DNA of 64,000 bases, from positions 7,006,001 to 7,070,000 of the forward strand of contig OY744462.1 of NCBI GenBank assembly GCA_963556145.1. Direction: 5' to 3'. A program made the translations under genes and the position numbers. Of the stretch, positions 10,111 through 21,308 are shown piece by piece. The notes beneath the pieces were generated by a model. The model saw only the letters and a list, made by a program, of their open reading frames with translations. It was not told where the DNA came from and ran no database searches. Position 1 is the first letter of the stretch. Each line of letters begins with the position of its first letter. The DNA comes from Hygrocybe punicea (taxonomy: Eukaryota; Basidiomycota; Agaricomycetes; Agaricales; Hygrophoraceae).

Positions 10111-12842
10111 ATGTTAAACTTGAAGAAACGACGACTGACGGTAAGAGTTGAGAATGTGTTATTATTATATTCCCCAAGTTCTACGGTGGCAATAGGTATC
10201 CACTTTCCTGGACTTGGAAGCCGATGTTCGCAGCGACAACTCGGATGAGCATGACGACGGAAGCCTTCATGGTAAGTTGTTGCTGTATCTCCCCTTCCCT
10301 TCAAGTCCGAATCACGCACCTGTTCATACAGATTTCGTCTCGGGGGACGACTCAGATGATCAAAGCGTGACTTTACCACTCGATCACGACTTTCCGTACA
10401 CAAGGAGTCATCGTCACCCCCGGGACAATCACTGGCAACTTGCTCGTGAGGAACACGTTGAACTGTCAACTCAGGCACACATCATGATAAACCGGGAGCG
10501 GCATCTACCACGATTAACCATCCACCCGAGTGATTGTTCAAGCAATGAACCGCCGGCTTTCCGTAAACCGATGCCCGGGGACGTGAGCCTTTGGCGTGTC
10601 AGGGTGAAGGTAAGCGAATCCTCTCTTGCGATGCTATTGGTTGATCCAACATCTTCAGCACGGCTTTGAATCGGACTGTCTTGAACTTGTACTTCGACAA
10701 AGTCGACGCGTCCAGAACTTCAAGATTGTTTCTGCTTTCTCACAACCCTCCATCCCTGGAACGATATACGTAGAAGCCCCTGCTAGGGTAGACATCCAGC
10801 GCGCCTTTCGAAATGTGCACACTGTCTTTCTGAACGAGGAAATCATGCTTGTGCCGATTTCTGAGCGTGTACAACTCCTGGAAATGCGAAACACGGACGT
10901 GGTCGCATTTGGTCATTGGGTGCGCATTAAGAAAGGCACGTATAAAAAGGACCTCGGTTTTGTCACTGACATGGACTCGTTTACCTCGAGGGTGAGATTG
11001 TGGGTGATACCCCGCCTCTCTTATTCTGATACCAAGCGCACGCGCTACACTCGTTCTGACCAGTCACTCTTCGATCCCGACCGGGCTCGCACGGTTTTTG
11101 GCCCGGACACCGTTCAGCAACGGATTGATCGTTTCAAATTCCAAGGCAAAGTTTTCAAGCATGGTCTATTGGAACGAGTGCTCGCCCTTAATGATTTGAC
11201 CACAAAAAATGTACATCCAACTTATGAAGAACTCAGACTCTTCAGCGAGAGTCTGGGATTCGACAAAGCACTCAAGCATAGATGGAATACTGACTATGCT
11301 GCTGCTACTCTATGCATTAACGATCGCGTCAGGGTCATCAGTGGGGAGCAGAAGGGTTTCCTCGGTACCATAGTTGACAAGCATGAAAATACTGTGCAAG
11401 TCCAACTACGGAAGGAGCCTGATGCCAGAATTACCTTCGAAGACGAGCCTTTGCTTGACTTGCTAGCGTGTCAGGTTAGCAAAAGCTTCAAAGTTGGAGA
11501 TTATGTGGAGGTGCGGGATGGCTTTTGGGCAGGAAGCCGCGGTTATGTACTGGGGATTTGCGATAGCATGCTGAAAGTCCTCTCTGATCATTCATGGTCA
11601 AGCTATTCGGAGGTTTGTGATGTCATTTACCCTGCCATGGCAGCTTATACTGTTTTACTGCAGGATCCCTCTCCTCCGAGTCTGTATGACTTCCAGGTAC
11701 ATACCCTCAACGTGGACTTTGCTCAAGCAGATTGTCGGATCTCATTGCCAGAGGCCTATGTCAGAGAACAATCTAAGGGGTGTGAATTTGAAGTGGCTCG
11801 GGGTCTTGTGCGGGGCAGAGATCCAATGGCCGGCAGACATGTTCTCGTCGTGAAAGCACACCGCTATAGAGGGTACTATGGGATAATTCAAGACCGTCAT
11901 GCATACCTCGAGACGTACAGTGTCTATCTAGAAGCTACCGGCAAGATTGCGCAAATCAGGGGAGACTTTCTGGCTGATAAATAGTAAATTTTTCTTATTT
12001 GTCCAACCGTAACTGTCCTGATTCTGAGCACCTCCGAATTACGCAGTACTCGGCTGCCACTTTCCCACCAGCCAGAGATCCTCGCGAGCAACTTGAAATT
12101 GCTGTCGCCAGCTGTTTCCGATTCGATTATCCTGTCAACGCCTGCGCAGGATTCGTCTAATTCTCAGACACCGGCTTGGGATCCTTCCTCTCGAACCCCA
12201 CGGCCGCCTCTATGTCTAAATGAGATGTCGGCATTCATTCCAGAGTTGACGCCCAGGAACACGGCTTCCGGTCAAGATCTGCATTTACGAGACGCACAAC
12301 AAGGGCTTGATGCACCAGAATACCGTGATGAAACACCTCCCCAGGCCCTATTATCTAGTATAAGGCTTCCCGTTTCCTGTCCCCCCTGTTTTTGACGCAG
12401 GCTTACTCACGCAGGTCCTGCGGAACATTGGCTTGCGACAGAACACTTACGTGGAAAGTCTATTAAAGTGCGCATCGTTGGATCCAGAACGCCGGATTGT
12501 AGCTGGGAAAATGGCACCCACGAGAACAAGGTTGCATATACGCTGGGCACTCCGGTCACAGGCGACCCTCCAGCAATCAATGTCAAATTGTTGAGCAGGG
12601 TTCCCCGCACCATGTTAGTCCCACTGCGTTTGCTCGTTCCCGTTCACCCTGATGGGGTTGGTGAAATAGTGGTCATTATTGCTGGTGATGATGTAGGGAA
12701 AGTAGCCGCCGTTTTGCAGGCCAAAGAATGTGAATGGATTCTCACACTTTGCGGCCTCGACTTGAATACGACTTCTGGTCGTCAGAGTCCTTTTTGCAAA
12801 GTGCCTCGCCAACAGTTGGCTGTTTGCAGCTTGAAGCTTTAA
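10111..12842 (+). CDS. SPT5-like transcription elongation protein (NGN + KOW)
   Basis: SPT5 with SPT4 forms DSIF, which clamps RNA polymerase II during elongation. Six exons (10111-10140, 10196-10271, 10332-10609, 10659-11983, 12047-12357, 12415-12842) make 815 residues. The start MLNLKKRRLTVSTFLDLEADV leads into a short acidic segment (residues about 25-55). An NGN-like domain spans about 121-210 (WRVRVK, GTIYVEAPARVDIQRAF). KOW-like motifs follow at about 212-250 (GHWVRIKKGTYKKDLGFV), 348-380 (RVRVISGEQKGFLGTIV), 407-430 (GDYVEVRDGFWAGSRGYV), 520-545 (HVLVVKAHRYRGYYGII) and near the C-terminus (GEIVVIIAGDDVGKVAAV). It is shorter than canonical SPT5 and lacks a long acidic N-terminus and a C-terminal heptad-type repeat region. 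It is therefore more likely one of the divergent SPT5-like paralogues of Agaricomycetes than the essential copy. Confidence 0.85.
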
Positions 12843-13015
12843 TAGGATACATACTATTACTCGCAAATCATGCACTATTTGTTGCCATCTTACGACCGTG
12901 TACACTTATGCTTGCACAAAAACTTAAGTGCTTGATTAGAATCCCGGTAACCTTTATAATAAATAGTGTGTTATTGTGATACATTAAAAAAGTAAAAAGA
13001 TAGGCTCGCAGACTC

Positions 13016-13606
13016 CTACAACCTGACTTCCGGAAAATTGCCCGCATTTTCCATGTTCTCTGACCCAGTTTGACCCTTATGCCTCGCTCTTTCTTCGGCG
13101 TCGCGAGCCTGGTCGGCTTGGCTCCGTTTGAGTAAGCGTAACCTTTCTGCGGGCCCCAGCTGCATTATGGGAGCGAGATGGGGTGGGAAAAGGGGAGATG
13201 TTGTTGAATCCCGGCGCTGCATCCTGGCGCAAGCCAGGGATATGTTATGATGTTGCTGTATCTTGCCCTCGGTAAGATACTCCAACTCCTTGTTGATGAG
13301 CTGGCATTCCTTCTTGATCACGGCGTACCTCTGCCGCAAAAACACATCCTCAGCTTCAAGTAACTTGCCCAACATTTCATTGTACTCGACAACGGATTGC
13401 CAAAACTCCATGGATCGTGTAGTATAGTGGGAATTGACTAGATACTAGGGCGGGAATGTTAGATTCCGAGTCTCAGAGGATGATGGTGGATAGTGCGTTA
13501 CGATAGAGAAATCCATGAACTCCTGGTGAGGATTCATGTTCGTGTTGGATTCCTTTGACTCGGAGGACATCGGAGTATCCATAGGCATCATGATAGGAGT
13601 ATCCAT
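13016..13606 (-). CDS. Uncharacterised coiled-coil protein
   Basis: Two exons, 13606-13502 and 13444-13016, give 177 residues. The start MDTPIMMPMDTPMSSESKE is Met/Pro/Ser-rich. The second exon carries MEFWQSVVEYNEMLGKLLE and a long Glu/Lys/Gln helix (RYAVIKKECQLINKELEYL), then a linker and a basic C-terminal helix (ERLRLLKRSQADQARDAEER). Without the intron a single in-frame TAG separates the two parts, and the 57-nt GT-AG intron removes it. If the intron is not real, translation could start at 13411 and give 131 residues. I do not recognise the family. It diverges from the Reb1-like gene over a 265-bp spacer. Confidence 0.6.
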
Positions 13607-13871
13607 TGTTCCCGGTTCGGGCTGACAGTTTTAAACTGCCCTCAAGACGGGCTCCATAAAGCTGGCCAACAAGGGTCACAGCCACATTTGTCTCTTTTCT
13701 TCCGAAGTCGATAATACTGTAGTAGATAGCCTTGGTCTTTTGAAGTGTATGCGAAGGTTGTCAGGTGTTCTCAAATACATTTTGCAAAAAAAGAAGTGAG
13801 AGTCAGTACTGATGAAATTGCTACTCACAAATCCTTCAAAGTTCGCTTTCAAGTTCGCTATGCACTCGGAA
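13607..13871. promoter_or_regulatory. Shared divergent promoter region
   Basis: This 265-bp spacer separates two genes transcribed away from each other: the coiled-coil gene (-) and the Reb1-like gene (+). It presumably holds both promoters. I see no convincing TATA element. A short minus-strand frame here (GRKETNVAVTLVGQLYGAR) is open but unsupported. Confidence 0.35.
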
Positions 13872-15536
13872 ATGTCATCCCTGGGGAAACATCGTCGAGA
13901 AGAAGACACGGAGCAGGTGAGCCGTTGGCTCGGCGTTATTTGCTCCCACCTTGACTCGGTTACTTGATCGATTCAGCGGCCGGCAAAGGGGTCAAGATTG
14001 GCCCGGGAAGGCCAAGGGGCTCTGGCCAATCGATTATCCGACTCCAGTGCTAAATCCGAGTCGGCCGTGTTCATTAACGCAGTCGTTACCGCTGCTGCAG
14101 AAATTAGAGATACGATGGACAGTGAAGTTGTGAATACTCTGGGCGATGGTAAGGGCGCAAGTTAGCTGTCTGCTGTATTCCTAATCTGCTATGCTAGATT
14201 CCGGGTCTGAGACGACCGGAAGTCATGAGCAATCGGCGCTGGATTCTACTTTGGCCATCGGAAAGCAGAATACCCCAGAAAATGCGGAAATGTTGGCGAC
14301 AAAATGGTTATCTACTCGACAGTTGGCAGATTTGGCACAAAATGAGGGTTTGGTGTACAAACAAGGGAAGTTCTCGGCGGAAGAGGATAGCTTGATGCGT
14401 GAAGCGATCACTTCATACCAGGAGGTGGCCCGGGTTCGACCACCTTCGACGTCTTGTCACATTGATTAGTTCGTATCACAGCTGAACAACATCAACTCCG
14501 AACAGTTGGCAGAACTGATCTTCACCACATCTAAAACGACACGTAATAATATGTTTTGGTCTAAGATAGGTACGTTGACAACGAGCTATTTAATCCTTGG
14601 GGCGTTATTTACTGGATGTGTAGCCTCTGCCCTCCCTTTGCGTCCGTTAGGCGCTGTTTATCATCACGTTCACAGAGCGTATCAACCTTGGGGTAAGCAG
14701 GGTTCATGGACTAAATCTGAGGATAACGATTTGATCCGGCAAGATCCTTTGATACCAACGTATCCTAGAATATACTGACCACTATTGCAGATATGTTACG
14801 CAACACGGCGAAAAATGGACCGTTGTCAGCACCATGGTTGGCAGGTCCGAGACAGACTGCCGAGACCGCTACAGGAATCATCTCAAACATCGCGCCACGC
14901 GAATAAGTGGTAAGTGACTGCAGTCGTAATCTATCAGACATGCATTAGAACGTTGCCAGGCCGGTGGACAAAGGTAGAAGAAGAAGACCTGACTAAAATC
15001 GTGTTGGAGATTAGCGCCAACCAGGACTCTAAGTTCACTATACCTTGGGGTGATGTCAGTGAACGCATGGGATACAAGCGTAGCAGACAGCAATGCAGCA
15101 CCAAATGGTTGTGGAACTACCCCTGTTCAACTTCCATTCTGATTTTAGGGTACATTTTTAGGACGGAACTACGAACAACAATGCAGCGTCAGGGCCAAAA
15201 ACCTAAGTGGAGTCAACAGGATACATACACCCTTTTAAATGGGTATACGCATCCTGCCTATTGATGTATTAGTTCTGACTCAGACCCTTGACAGAATTCA
15301 CGAGATGGTCTCAAATAATAACAATATTGTCTGGGGTGAAATAGCAAAGTTGTTCCAACATTTGTGGAGTATACAAGCGCTTCGGCAAAGATGGGTGGTT
15401 CTGAAATCGGGTCTTGATGGATCTGAGCGGATGACAAATAAAGGTTGGTTGCTCGTCACGACTAGGACAAGTTTAACGAGTGCCTTTACCAGAAGTCGTA
15501 GACATACTTCGAACCCGTCAGGTGGAATCAAGATGA
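13872..15536 (+). CDS. Reb1/TTF-1-like Myb-domain DNA-binding protein
   Basis: Reb1 and TTF-1 bind rDNA terminator sites to stop RNA polymerase I and block replication forks, and they also act as general regulatory factors. Ten exons (13872-13916, 13977-14148, 14198-14424, 14482-14569, 14624-14738, 14791-14909, 14960-15107, 15162-15242, 15295-15443, 15493-15536) join to 395 residues starting MSSLGKHRREEDTEQ. An N-terminal helical region is followed by a chain of Myb/SANT-like repeats: GKFSAEEDSLMREAI (about 128-145), RPLGAVYHHVHRAY, GSWTKSEDNDLIR...WTVVSTMVGRSETDCRDRYRNHL (about 203-247), GRWTKVEEEDLTK...RSRQQCSTKW (about 255-306) and PKWSQQDTYTLL...IVWGEIAKLF...LRQRWVVLKSG. The end MTNKEVVDIL is also family-like. 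The intron after residue 216 needs a GC donor (GCAAG at 14739). Order and spacing of the repeats fit this family, although no target site was tested. Confidence 0.83.
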
Positions 15537-15669
15537 TATCAGTGCAGACATTTACGTGCAGGCGTTTACATGGCGTTAGGATAATGAATGCATTATGTAA
15601 CTATATACCAACTCGATTGTTAGTCATCACCACCTAGATGCAAAATCAAGCAATGTTGAACAACGAATT

Positions 15670-16185
15670 CTACAACTTACGAGGCGCAGGTGATGACGAC
15701 GTCCATGTAGGCTGATTTTTCGGGTACTCCGCATAATATTCGGCAAGCATATCCTCTGGAATATACTGCTGAGCAATCTCGTTGATGTAACGTTCCCTCT
15801 TCAGTTCGGCCGCGTATTGCATGTTCTTCAATGTCAACTCGGAAATGCTGCAGCGTGCGGTCAACAGTTCTTCTTCTGCCCTCAAAAGACGGTCTCGCAA
15901 CCGGATCATGGCGTCACGATCTGTACTGTGGTATGAGACACACTAAAGGTGAGAAAACATTTGCTTGCCGATGTTGTCAGAATCTAGCGAATCATTCTCG
16001 TCCTCCAGGTCTTCCTCCTCCAATAAACGGTACGTCCGTTTGCCCCTAGTACTTCTAGATGTTTTAACTTAGCTTCAGAGTCAAGTTAGTTGGATTATTT
16101 TTTCATACCGGATAATGACTTCGACCTCATCAATGGCCCGGGGGTGCTTCCTTGATTGGCTACCTTTTCGCTGACGAGTGGACAT
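15670..16185 (-). CDS. Small uncharacterised coiled-coil protein
   Basis: Three exons (16185-16109, 16045-15969, 15920-15670) make 134 residues. The basic start MSTRQRKGSQSRKHPRAIDE is followed by an acidic patch (LLEEEDLEDENDSLDSDNID, about 56-75 in the model's middle) and then a coiled-coil stretch (IRLRDRLLRAEEELLTARCS; YAAELKRERYINEIAQQY). The C-terminus is PTWTSSSPAPRKL. The second intron has a GC-AG border (GCAAGC after 15969). No GT donor at that place keeps the frame. Function is unknown. It converges on the Reb1-like gene, with stops 133 bp apart. Confidence 0.6.
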
Positions 16186-16549
16186 GATTGACAGTGATGT
16201 AGTTTTCTTCGAATATCTGGTTTGGCCGCAGAAATTGATTATAAACTCAGTTATTAATCACGTTGCCAGCCCGGTCAAAATGTTGTGTCATTTTCTCGCG
16301 CTAGTTCTGCAACCGCAGCCCATTATAATATGCCGGCTAACAAAAACGGTCGGTTCGTTCTACTTCTACTGGCCGGTATCCTAATTATGATCTATTTGGG
16401 GACCGGTCAATCGACAGTTATTGCAGATGATACCCATTTACAAGCCGTATGCATACACAATTCATACCCAGTCTATCTCCGCCACCAGTCTTCATATAAA
16501 ATCATACCAGACAAACCATTCTCCTTTATCGTCTTGACCTTAACGTCCA
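16186..16549. promoter_or_regulatory. Divergent intergenic region
   Basis: A 364-bp gap separates the small coiled-coil gene (-) and the DUF6698-like gene (+), and both promoters are expected here. A 75-codon open frame from 16331 with one hydrophobic helix (FVLLLLAGILIMIYLG) is present but has no other support. Confidence 0.3.
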
Positions 16550-18008
16550 ATGTCTGAACCCGCACAGTCCGACCCTGCACTATCCACTGGTCGACGGACG
16601 CGCGACGATGCGTTGCAGCTTGGCTCTAGGAAACGACCGTGATTCCCCTTCTCTTCAGGTACTCCTCAAATTGCTAACTTCAATGAGTAGGACCATTACC
16701 GACCCCCTTGTGCACCACGGACGCCATTTCGGTCGAGTCGTCCACACTTTCTGCAACGTGAATGTTCTTATTACAAACGGCTTGACTCGCATGGGTGAAT
16801 CGGAGCCTGTGGACATCGAGTCTTTAACGCAGAAGTAAGCACATATTATTATCACGTTGTAACCCCATGGTGCAATTTTGGGTCTTCTGCAGGGAACGTC
16901 GCGAACATCGAGTGTTCGAGGATCTGCTCAGGGTGTGTCCTGATCTTGAGAAACGACTTCTGGAATCCTCCGAAGAAGAGATCGAGCTCTTGTCTGGCCT
17001 AGTGAGTCGTTCAATGTATTTTTACTTCTTCCTTGTACATCTCTTCATTCAGCTAGGAAAAGGCGTCAGCGGGGCCCGTGCCGATGACACAAAAGGCATG
17101 AAGTCCGCCATCATTGACTGGATTACGCTTCCCGGGCCGACTCTTGAACCTCCTCTCAGTCGTAAGATAAAGACAACACGTGGATTTCATCATGAGAAGA
17201 CCGGTGCGCTCCTTTGTCCTGCAGGAGTAGATTGGTCTTTGCCCCAGTACGTCATGTTTTCCTTCCTTTTATTATAAATTAAAAGAAATCCCTACATCTT
17301 GTACAGTATTAAAGAGAAGCTTCGTAGCGGCGAGATGCACGTCCGTGGTGATCAGTGGCCCATCTTCCTTTACGCAGACCTCGCCTATGATCCAGAGGAC
17401 CCTTGGAACGGTTTAATGAGAAGTCAGCTTTTAGTCACGGTTCGTAATATCTCATGAAATCCCTTCGTCCTATTTGAAGATACATAGGGATTCAAACACG
17501 TCTTCACGTCGCCGAGCTCGGTCGATGACGAGGAACCGAAAGCGACGCGGTCGGGAAATGCCCGAATTCATGGTATGACGTGTGTGACGAAAGCATCCTT
17601 GGTTTACATCGCTACTCAGGTTCGTACTGCTGTCAGATGTTAGAAACGATTACTTCTCATAATTATTCAGGTCCGCTTTGCTCTAAGTTCCACAAGCACT
17701 TTCTCTCGCACCGATACGGTCACGGATTCCGAGACATTCTACAACAGTCTCTTAGATCTCCTTGAGGATGTCGAGGAGAAGGAAGAAGTCGAGGAACTCC
17801 TCACCTGGTGGAACCGGTAAGTCATTCACCGTTTGTAAATGATGCTTCTCACTGTTAATCTTTATGTAGCAAAATCTTCCCACATTCATTCTCGGAAGCT
17901 AGAGTACCAGTTGAGGGTAGTGCTTTGTGTCGCATCAAGGAGAAGAGGCGCGCTTACAAGGAAAACCTGGCTTCGGCGTATGAAGCTGGTGAACCCCAGG
18001 CATATTAG
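16550..18008 (+). CDS. DUF6698-like Agaricomycete protein
   Basis: Eight exons (16550-16638, 16691-16834, 16893-17001, 17053-17246, 17307-17439, 17488-17619, 17671-17816, 17870-18008) join to 361 residues starting MSEPAQSDPALSTGRRTRDD. The body is typical of a large Agaricomycete family of unknown function: TITDPLVHHGRHFGR, FCNVNVLITNGL, ERREHRVFEDLL, GKGVSGARADDTKGMKSAII, RGFHHEKTGALLCPAGVDW, RGDQWPIFLYADLAYDPEDP, SSVDDEEPKATRSGNARIHG, VRFALSSTSTFSRTDTVTDS and a final Lys/Arg-rich tail. Introns are 48-60 nt with GT-AG borders. All hallmark blocks are present, so the copy appears intact. Members are often found in many copies near transposons. Biochemical role is unknown. Confidence 0.85.
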
Positions 18009-18084
18009 CTCTACGTGTCATTCGCTTTCTCGTTAATATATTATATTTCCTCGGTCCCGCTTCCATTTTGCTTGGCATTATCAG

Positions 18085-18470
18085 ACTGTTACGCCGGCAA
18101 CAACCATGACGATTATGATGCGTCTAACAAAATCCATCACTAAGACCATCTGCTATCATCTTATCAATGCTTGTCGCTTGCTGATCTTTGAGCCTAGTTT
18201 GGAAATTGTGATGAAGCTGCTGCTTGTGTGTCATGGTTGACAGAATCAGCACCCTTGCAGCATCCACAGATTTATGGCTACACTGCTGCGCCGGCACTCA
18301 TTATGACAAATATGACAAATGTCATCTTTGAGGATCACCCTGCTATAATCTTATCAACGGCCATCATCTGCTGATCTTTGAGCCTCGTATTGAAATTATG
18401 ATATAGCTGCTGCTTTCATGTCATGATTGACAGATTGAGTATTGTTGCGGCACACATAGATTCATGGCTA
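18085..18470. repeat. Two-copy diverged tandem duplication, about 197 bp
   Basis: A unit starting ACTGTTACGCCGGCA at 18085 is repeated from 18282 (ACTGCTGCGCCGGCA). Shared landmarks in the same order are ATCTTATCAA, CTGCTGATCTTTGAGCCT, AGCTGCTGCTT, CATGRTTGACAGA and TTCATGGCTAC-type ends. A third copy may begin at 18471 but fades quickly. Identity is only moderate, so the duplication is old. No coding frame spans it. Confidence 0.65.
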
Positions 18471-19034
18471 CTGCTGAACCGTTGTATATCATGCTGAGAT
18501 TGTTTCAGCTGGGAAGTCAAGATGATACAGGTTCAACACTTGTAGCATTAAGGTGGTCATGACACTAGGGCTGCATTTCTGATATATCTGATGTTATTGA
18601 TCTTCGCAGCCATGAATTATCTTGGATTGGGGGGAAAGACATTGTTGGTGACCAATGTTACATTTATATCAATATGCTTGATGTGATATATTTTCATCTA
18701 GGTAACCATAAATTATCTGGGTTGACCTTGTTGTTATCATTGTGGCACTGGATGTTACTTATGATTTATCTGATCAGGTCTTATAAGACTTTCTCATATG
18801 GTTTTCAATTTCCTGATGGCATCCCACACACCAACCTATTCCTGACCCAGGATATCAGGACAAAAAGGCCAGCACGCCGCCGCAGTGCAAGACGATCTTG
18901 ATAAGTGGGATGGCAGATTGGTCGATCTCGAGAGTTCCAAGGCTGTAGGATTCATTTGATCAAAGAGGTGTTAGCAAAATTCACATCTATATGTAACTCG
19001 GGTCATTCGTGAACTGCTCATAAACGAGGCTGCG
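18471..19034. other. AT-rich intergenic stretch
   Basis: No gene is supported here. Diverged short duplications occur, for example a CAT(G/A)AATTATCT motif at about 18612 and 18706, which suggests old transposon debris. A 75-codon open frame at 18674-18901 is hydrophobic and then Arg-rich and looks accidental. Confidence 0.35.
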
Positions 19035-19256
19035 TTATGTCTGAGAAGCTGCGTGCCATTTCGTAGGACGACATTCGGTTTGTACCCGGAAGAGTTCGCC
19101 ATATAAGAAGTCGGATAGCGTTTCCCACTCTTCGGTCGGCCAAGCGCGTGCGAATGTCAATAGCAGGAGCACCAAAAACTCACCGCGGTCACCTTTAGGT
19201 ATTGAGAACCCTTCCATCAGTGATTTCAGTGCCTTGACTTCGGTCTCTGCATCATA
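19035..19256 (-). pseudogene. Fragment of an Agaricomycete multicopy gene
   Basis: On the minus strand an open frame reads DAETEVKALKSLMEGFSIPK, then GDRGEFLVLLLLTFARAW and SDFLYGELF before a stop at 19035. The GDRGEF(L)xLLLLTLAR motif is characteristic of large uncharacterised proteins found in many copies in Agaricomycete genomes. Only about 70 residues remain, with no matching sequence on either side, so this is a relic. Function of the parent family is unknown to me. Confidence 0.5.
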
Positions 19257-19523
19257 AAGTATGCGGCTTCAGAGAGGAGCGGTTCAGAAGCTGTTGTTGT
19301 GGTCGGCATTATTATAACTTGAAAATCGACACGAGCTTTTTCGCCTCTAATCTAGTCATACACCCGATGAATAGTCATCACATGTTGTAGTGGGAGATGA
19401 TACAAGGCACGTGACATGCTCTACGGGTTTAACTTTTAACGCATGCCATGTCATATGGTGACGGTCGCGAGAAGACATGGTGTTCGATAACGTACGACGG
19501 TTCTTCCGAGTCACTCCAACGAC

Positions 19524-20854
19524 ATGGCTTTCGAAAAGTCAACGATAAAGATACCGTCCGCTACACAAAACTGGCAGCTCGATGCATGGCGTTACCTTCC
19601 AACTACAGCGGATCCTGGCACGGTCAAACTGCCTGTTATCATCATGTATGTCAATCTATCCCTCTGCACCGTAACTGCCTTCCTGCACATATGCCAACAG
19701 GGCTCATGGATTCACTGCAAACAAGTTGATGTCGCTGTCCCCCTACGCCGAAGCATTTGCCGAGCTCGGCTACGCTTGTCTCCTATTCGACTATCGTCGC
19801 TGGGGTGCTTCTGGTTAGTTCCATCTTTAATATTCACGCCCAGGCGCCCATTCATGATGTCCCAACAACAGATGGTACCCCTCGACATGTCCTGATTATC
19901 AAAGACCAGTTACAGGACTACAGGACCGTCATCGAATACGCTCGACAGCAACCGGAATTCGATGCACAGCGTGTCGTCTTATGGGGCTCCAGCTTTTCCG
20001 GTACGTTCGTCGAGTTGATCTCGCTTTTAGCGTTCAAGCCAAATTCGCGTCTAACACTAGGTGCACATGTGCTCACTCTGGCCAGCGAAGTTCTGGCACT
20101 CTCTTTTCGCGTTTGACTTCTCATATTGATGTTATCACTGCTTGTTCTCCCCCCCAATAGTCCGCTATCGATCCCGTTGCAACGATCGCCCAAGGCCCAT
20201 ACACCGGTGGCGGTCCACCGACTCCCTTTAACCTAGGATTCATCGTCACTGTCTTCCTCGCACTCGCAGATCTACTGAAACAGGCACTCGGAATGCAGCC
20301 AATATATATCCCTGTAGCAGCAAGTCCCGGAAGCGTCGGCGCTCTGGCAGTGGAAGGTTCGGAATTGGGGTTCTCCCTTATTACTCCTCATGCAAAGTAA
20401 GTATCGTTACTTCTCGCCCCAACTTTACTGCTTCGTGAACTTTTTTTTTCCTAACAGAGATTACCCCAATGAGGTTGGTTCCGTATCCCTCATTCTAACA
20501 CAGTTCATTACACAATATGCAGGTGAATGCGTCTTGTCTACTGCAACTCCCTTTCTACCAACCTCTCGCCACTGCTCCGGCCATCACTTGCCCGATCATC
20601 CTCATCGCTGTCGAGCTCGATAATCTCTGCTCCTTCCCCAATGCAGTCGCCATCTCCAAAGCCGCCAAGAACGCCGAGCTCGTCATAGTCCCAGATGGTA
20701 GCTGCCCTAACGTCGTCCTTGTTAGTGCGAGAACCATGCTGACATTCCGTCCAAACGTTTCACAGGACATTTTGATATTTATCCCGATCGACCACAATAC
20801 AAAACGTCTCTCGATGCGCAGATAGCTTTCCTCAAGAAACATGTGCCGGTCTGA
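19524..20854 (+). CDS. Alpha/beta hydrolase
   Basis: Eight exons (19524-19645, 19701-19813, 19872-20000, 20061-20089, 20161-20396, 20458-20473, 20523-20697, 20766-20854) encode 302 residues, a normal length for a single-domain alpha/beta hydrolase. The start MAFEKSTIKIPSATQNWQLD leads to the oxyanion-loop region VIIMAHGFTANKL (about 38-50), FDYRRWGASDG, the nucleophile elbow WGSSFSGAHVL (Ser about 119) and a late AVELDNLC that probably supplies the acid. The C-terminal DGHFDIYP supplies the catalytic His (about 275). The pattern is that of the dienelactone-hydrolase-like fungal hydrolases, and the substrate cannot be told. Two exons are very small (29 and 16 nt) but are needed to keep the frame and the conserved motifs. 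No signal peptide is evident, so it is probably intracellular. Confidence 0.85.
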
Positions 20855-21308
20855 CTCGAGCAAACGTCCGACATTAACAATTAATGCTTAGCATTCCAAA
20901 ATGACATCTGCGTAGTTAATATGTCAAGCAACCTATCCCTGTTTCAACTTGAATACACGAAGGAATAGAACCAACCTGTTGACAAGACCTCCGCCTCATG
21001 TAAAGGAGTGGTACGTAGTCACCAGTGTGAGGGACCCAACTCTTGAACTAAGATAACTGTCCTCTGAAATCACGGATGTCGCGATGGAGTCTCTGAGGTA
21101 CCTGGCACCCAGCCATCACTACACAAAATGATCCACTGGAACTAATAAGTATACACTGGTCTAGTACTGGCAATGTCAACGCACAGATAGTAGTGTGGTG
21201 GTCAAAACAACCCACCCTGTGTCCCGGGGAAAAGTGACATATTACATGACATTGTGGGTCACTCCAGCGGGTTAGCACGGCTCGTGGTGTGTGTATGAAG
21301 GATGCCAA
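20855..21308. other. Convergent intergenic region
   Basis: The alpha/beta hydrolase (+) and the poly(A) polymerase (-) end towards each other across 454 bp. The stretch should hold both 3' untranslated regions. I see no gene or repeat in it. Confidence 0.4.

Noticed and set aside
13676..13909. 77-codon minus-strand ORF
   Set aside because: It overlaps the first exon of the Reb1-like gene and the shared promoter and has no recognisable content.
16331..16557. Short ORF with one membrane helix
   Set aside because: It lies in a divergent promoter gap and ends within 10 bp of the next gene's start. A single hydrophobic stretch in AT-rich DNA is weak evidence.
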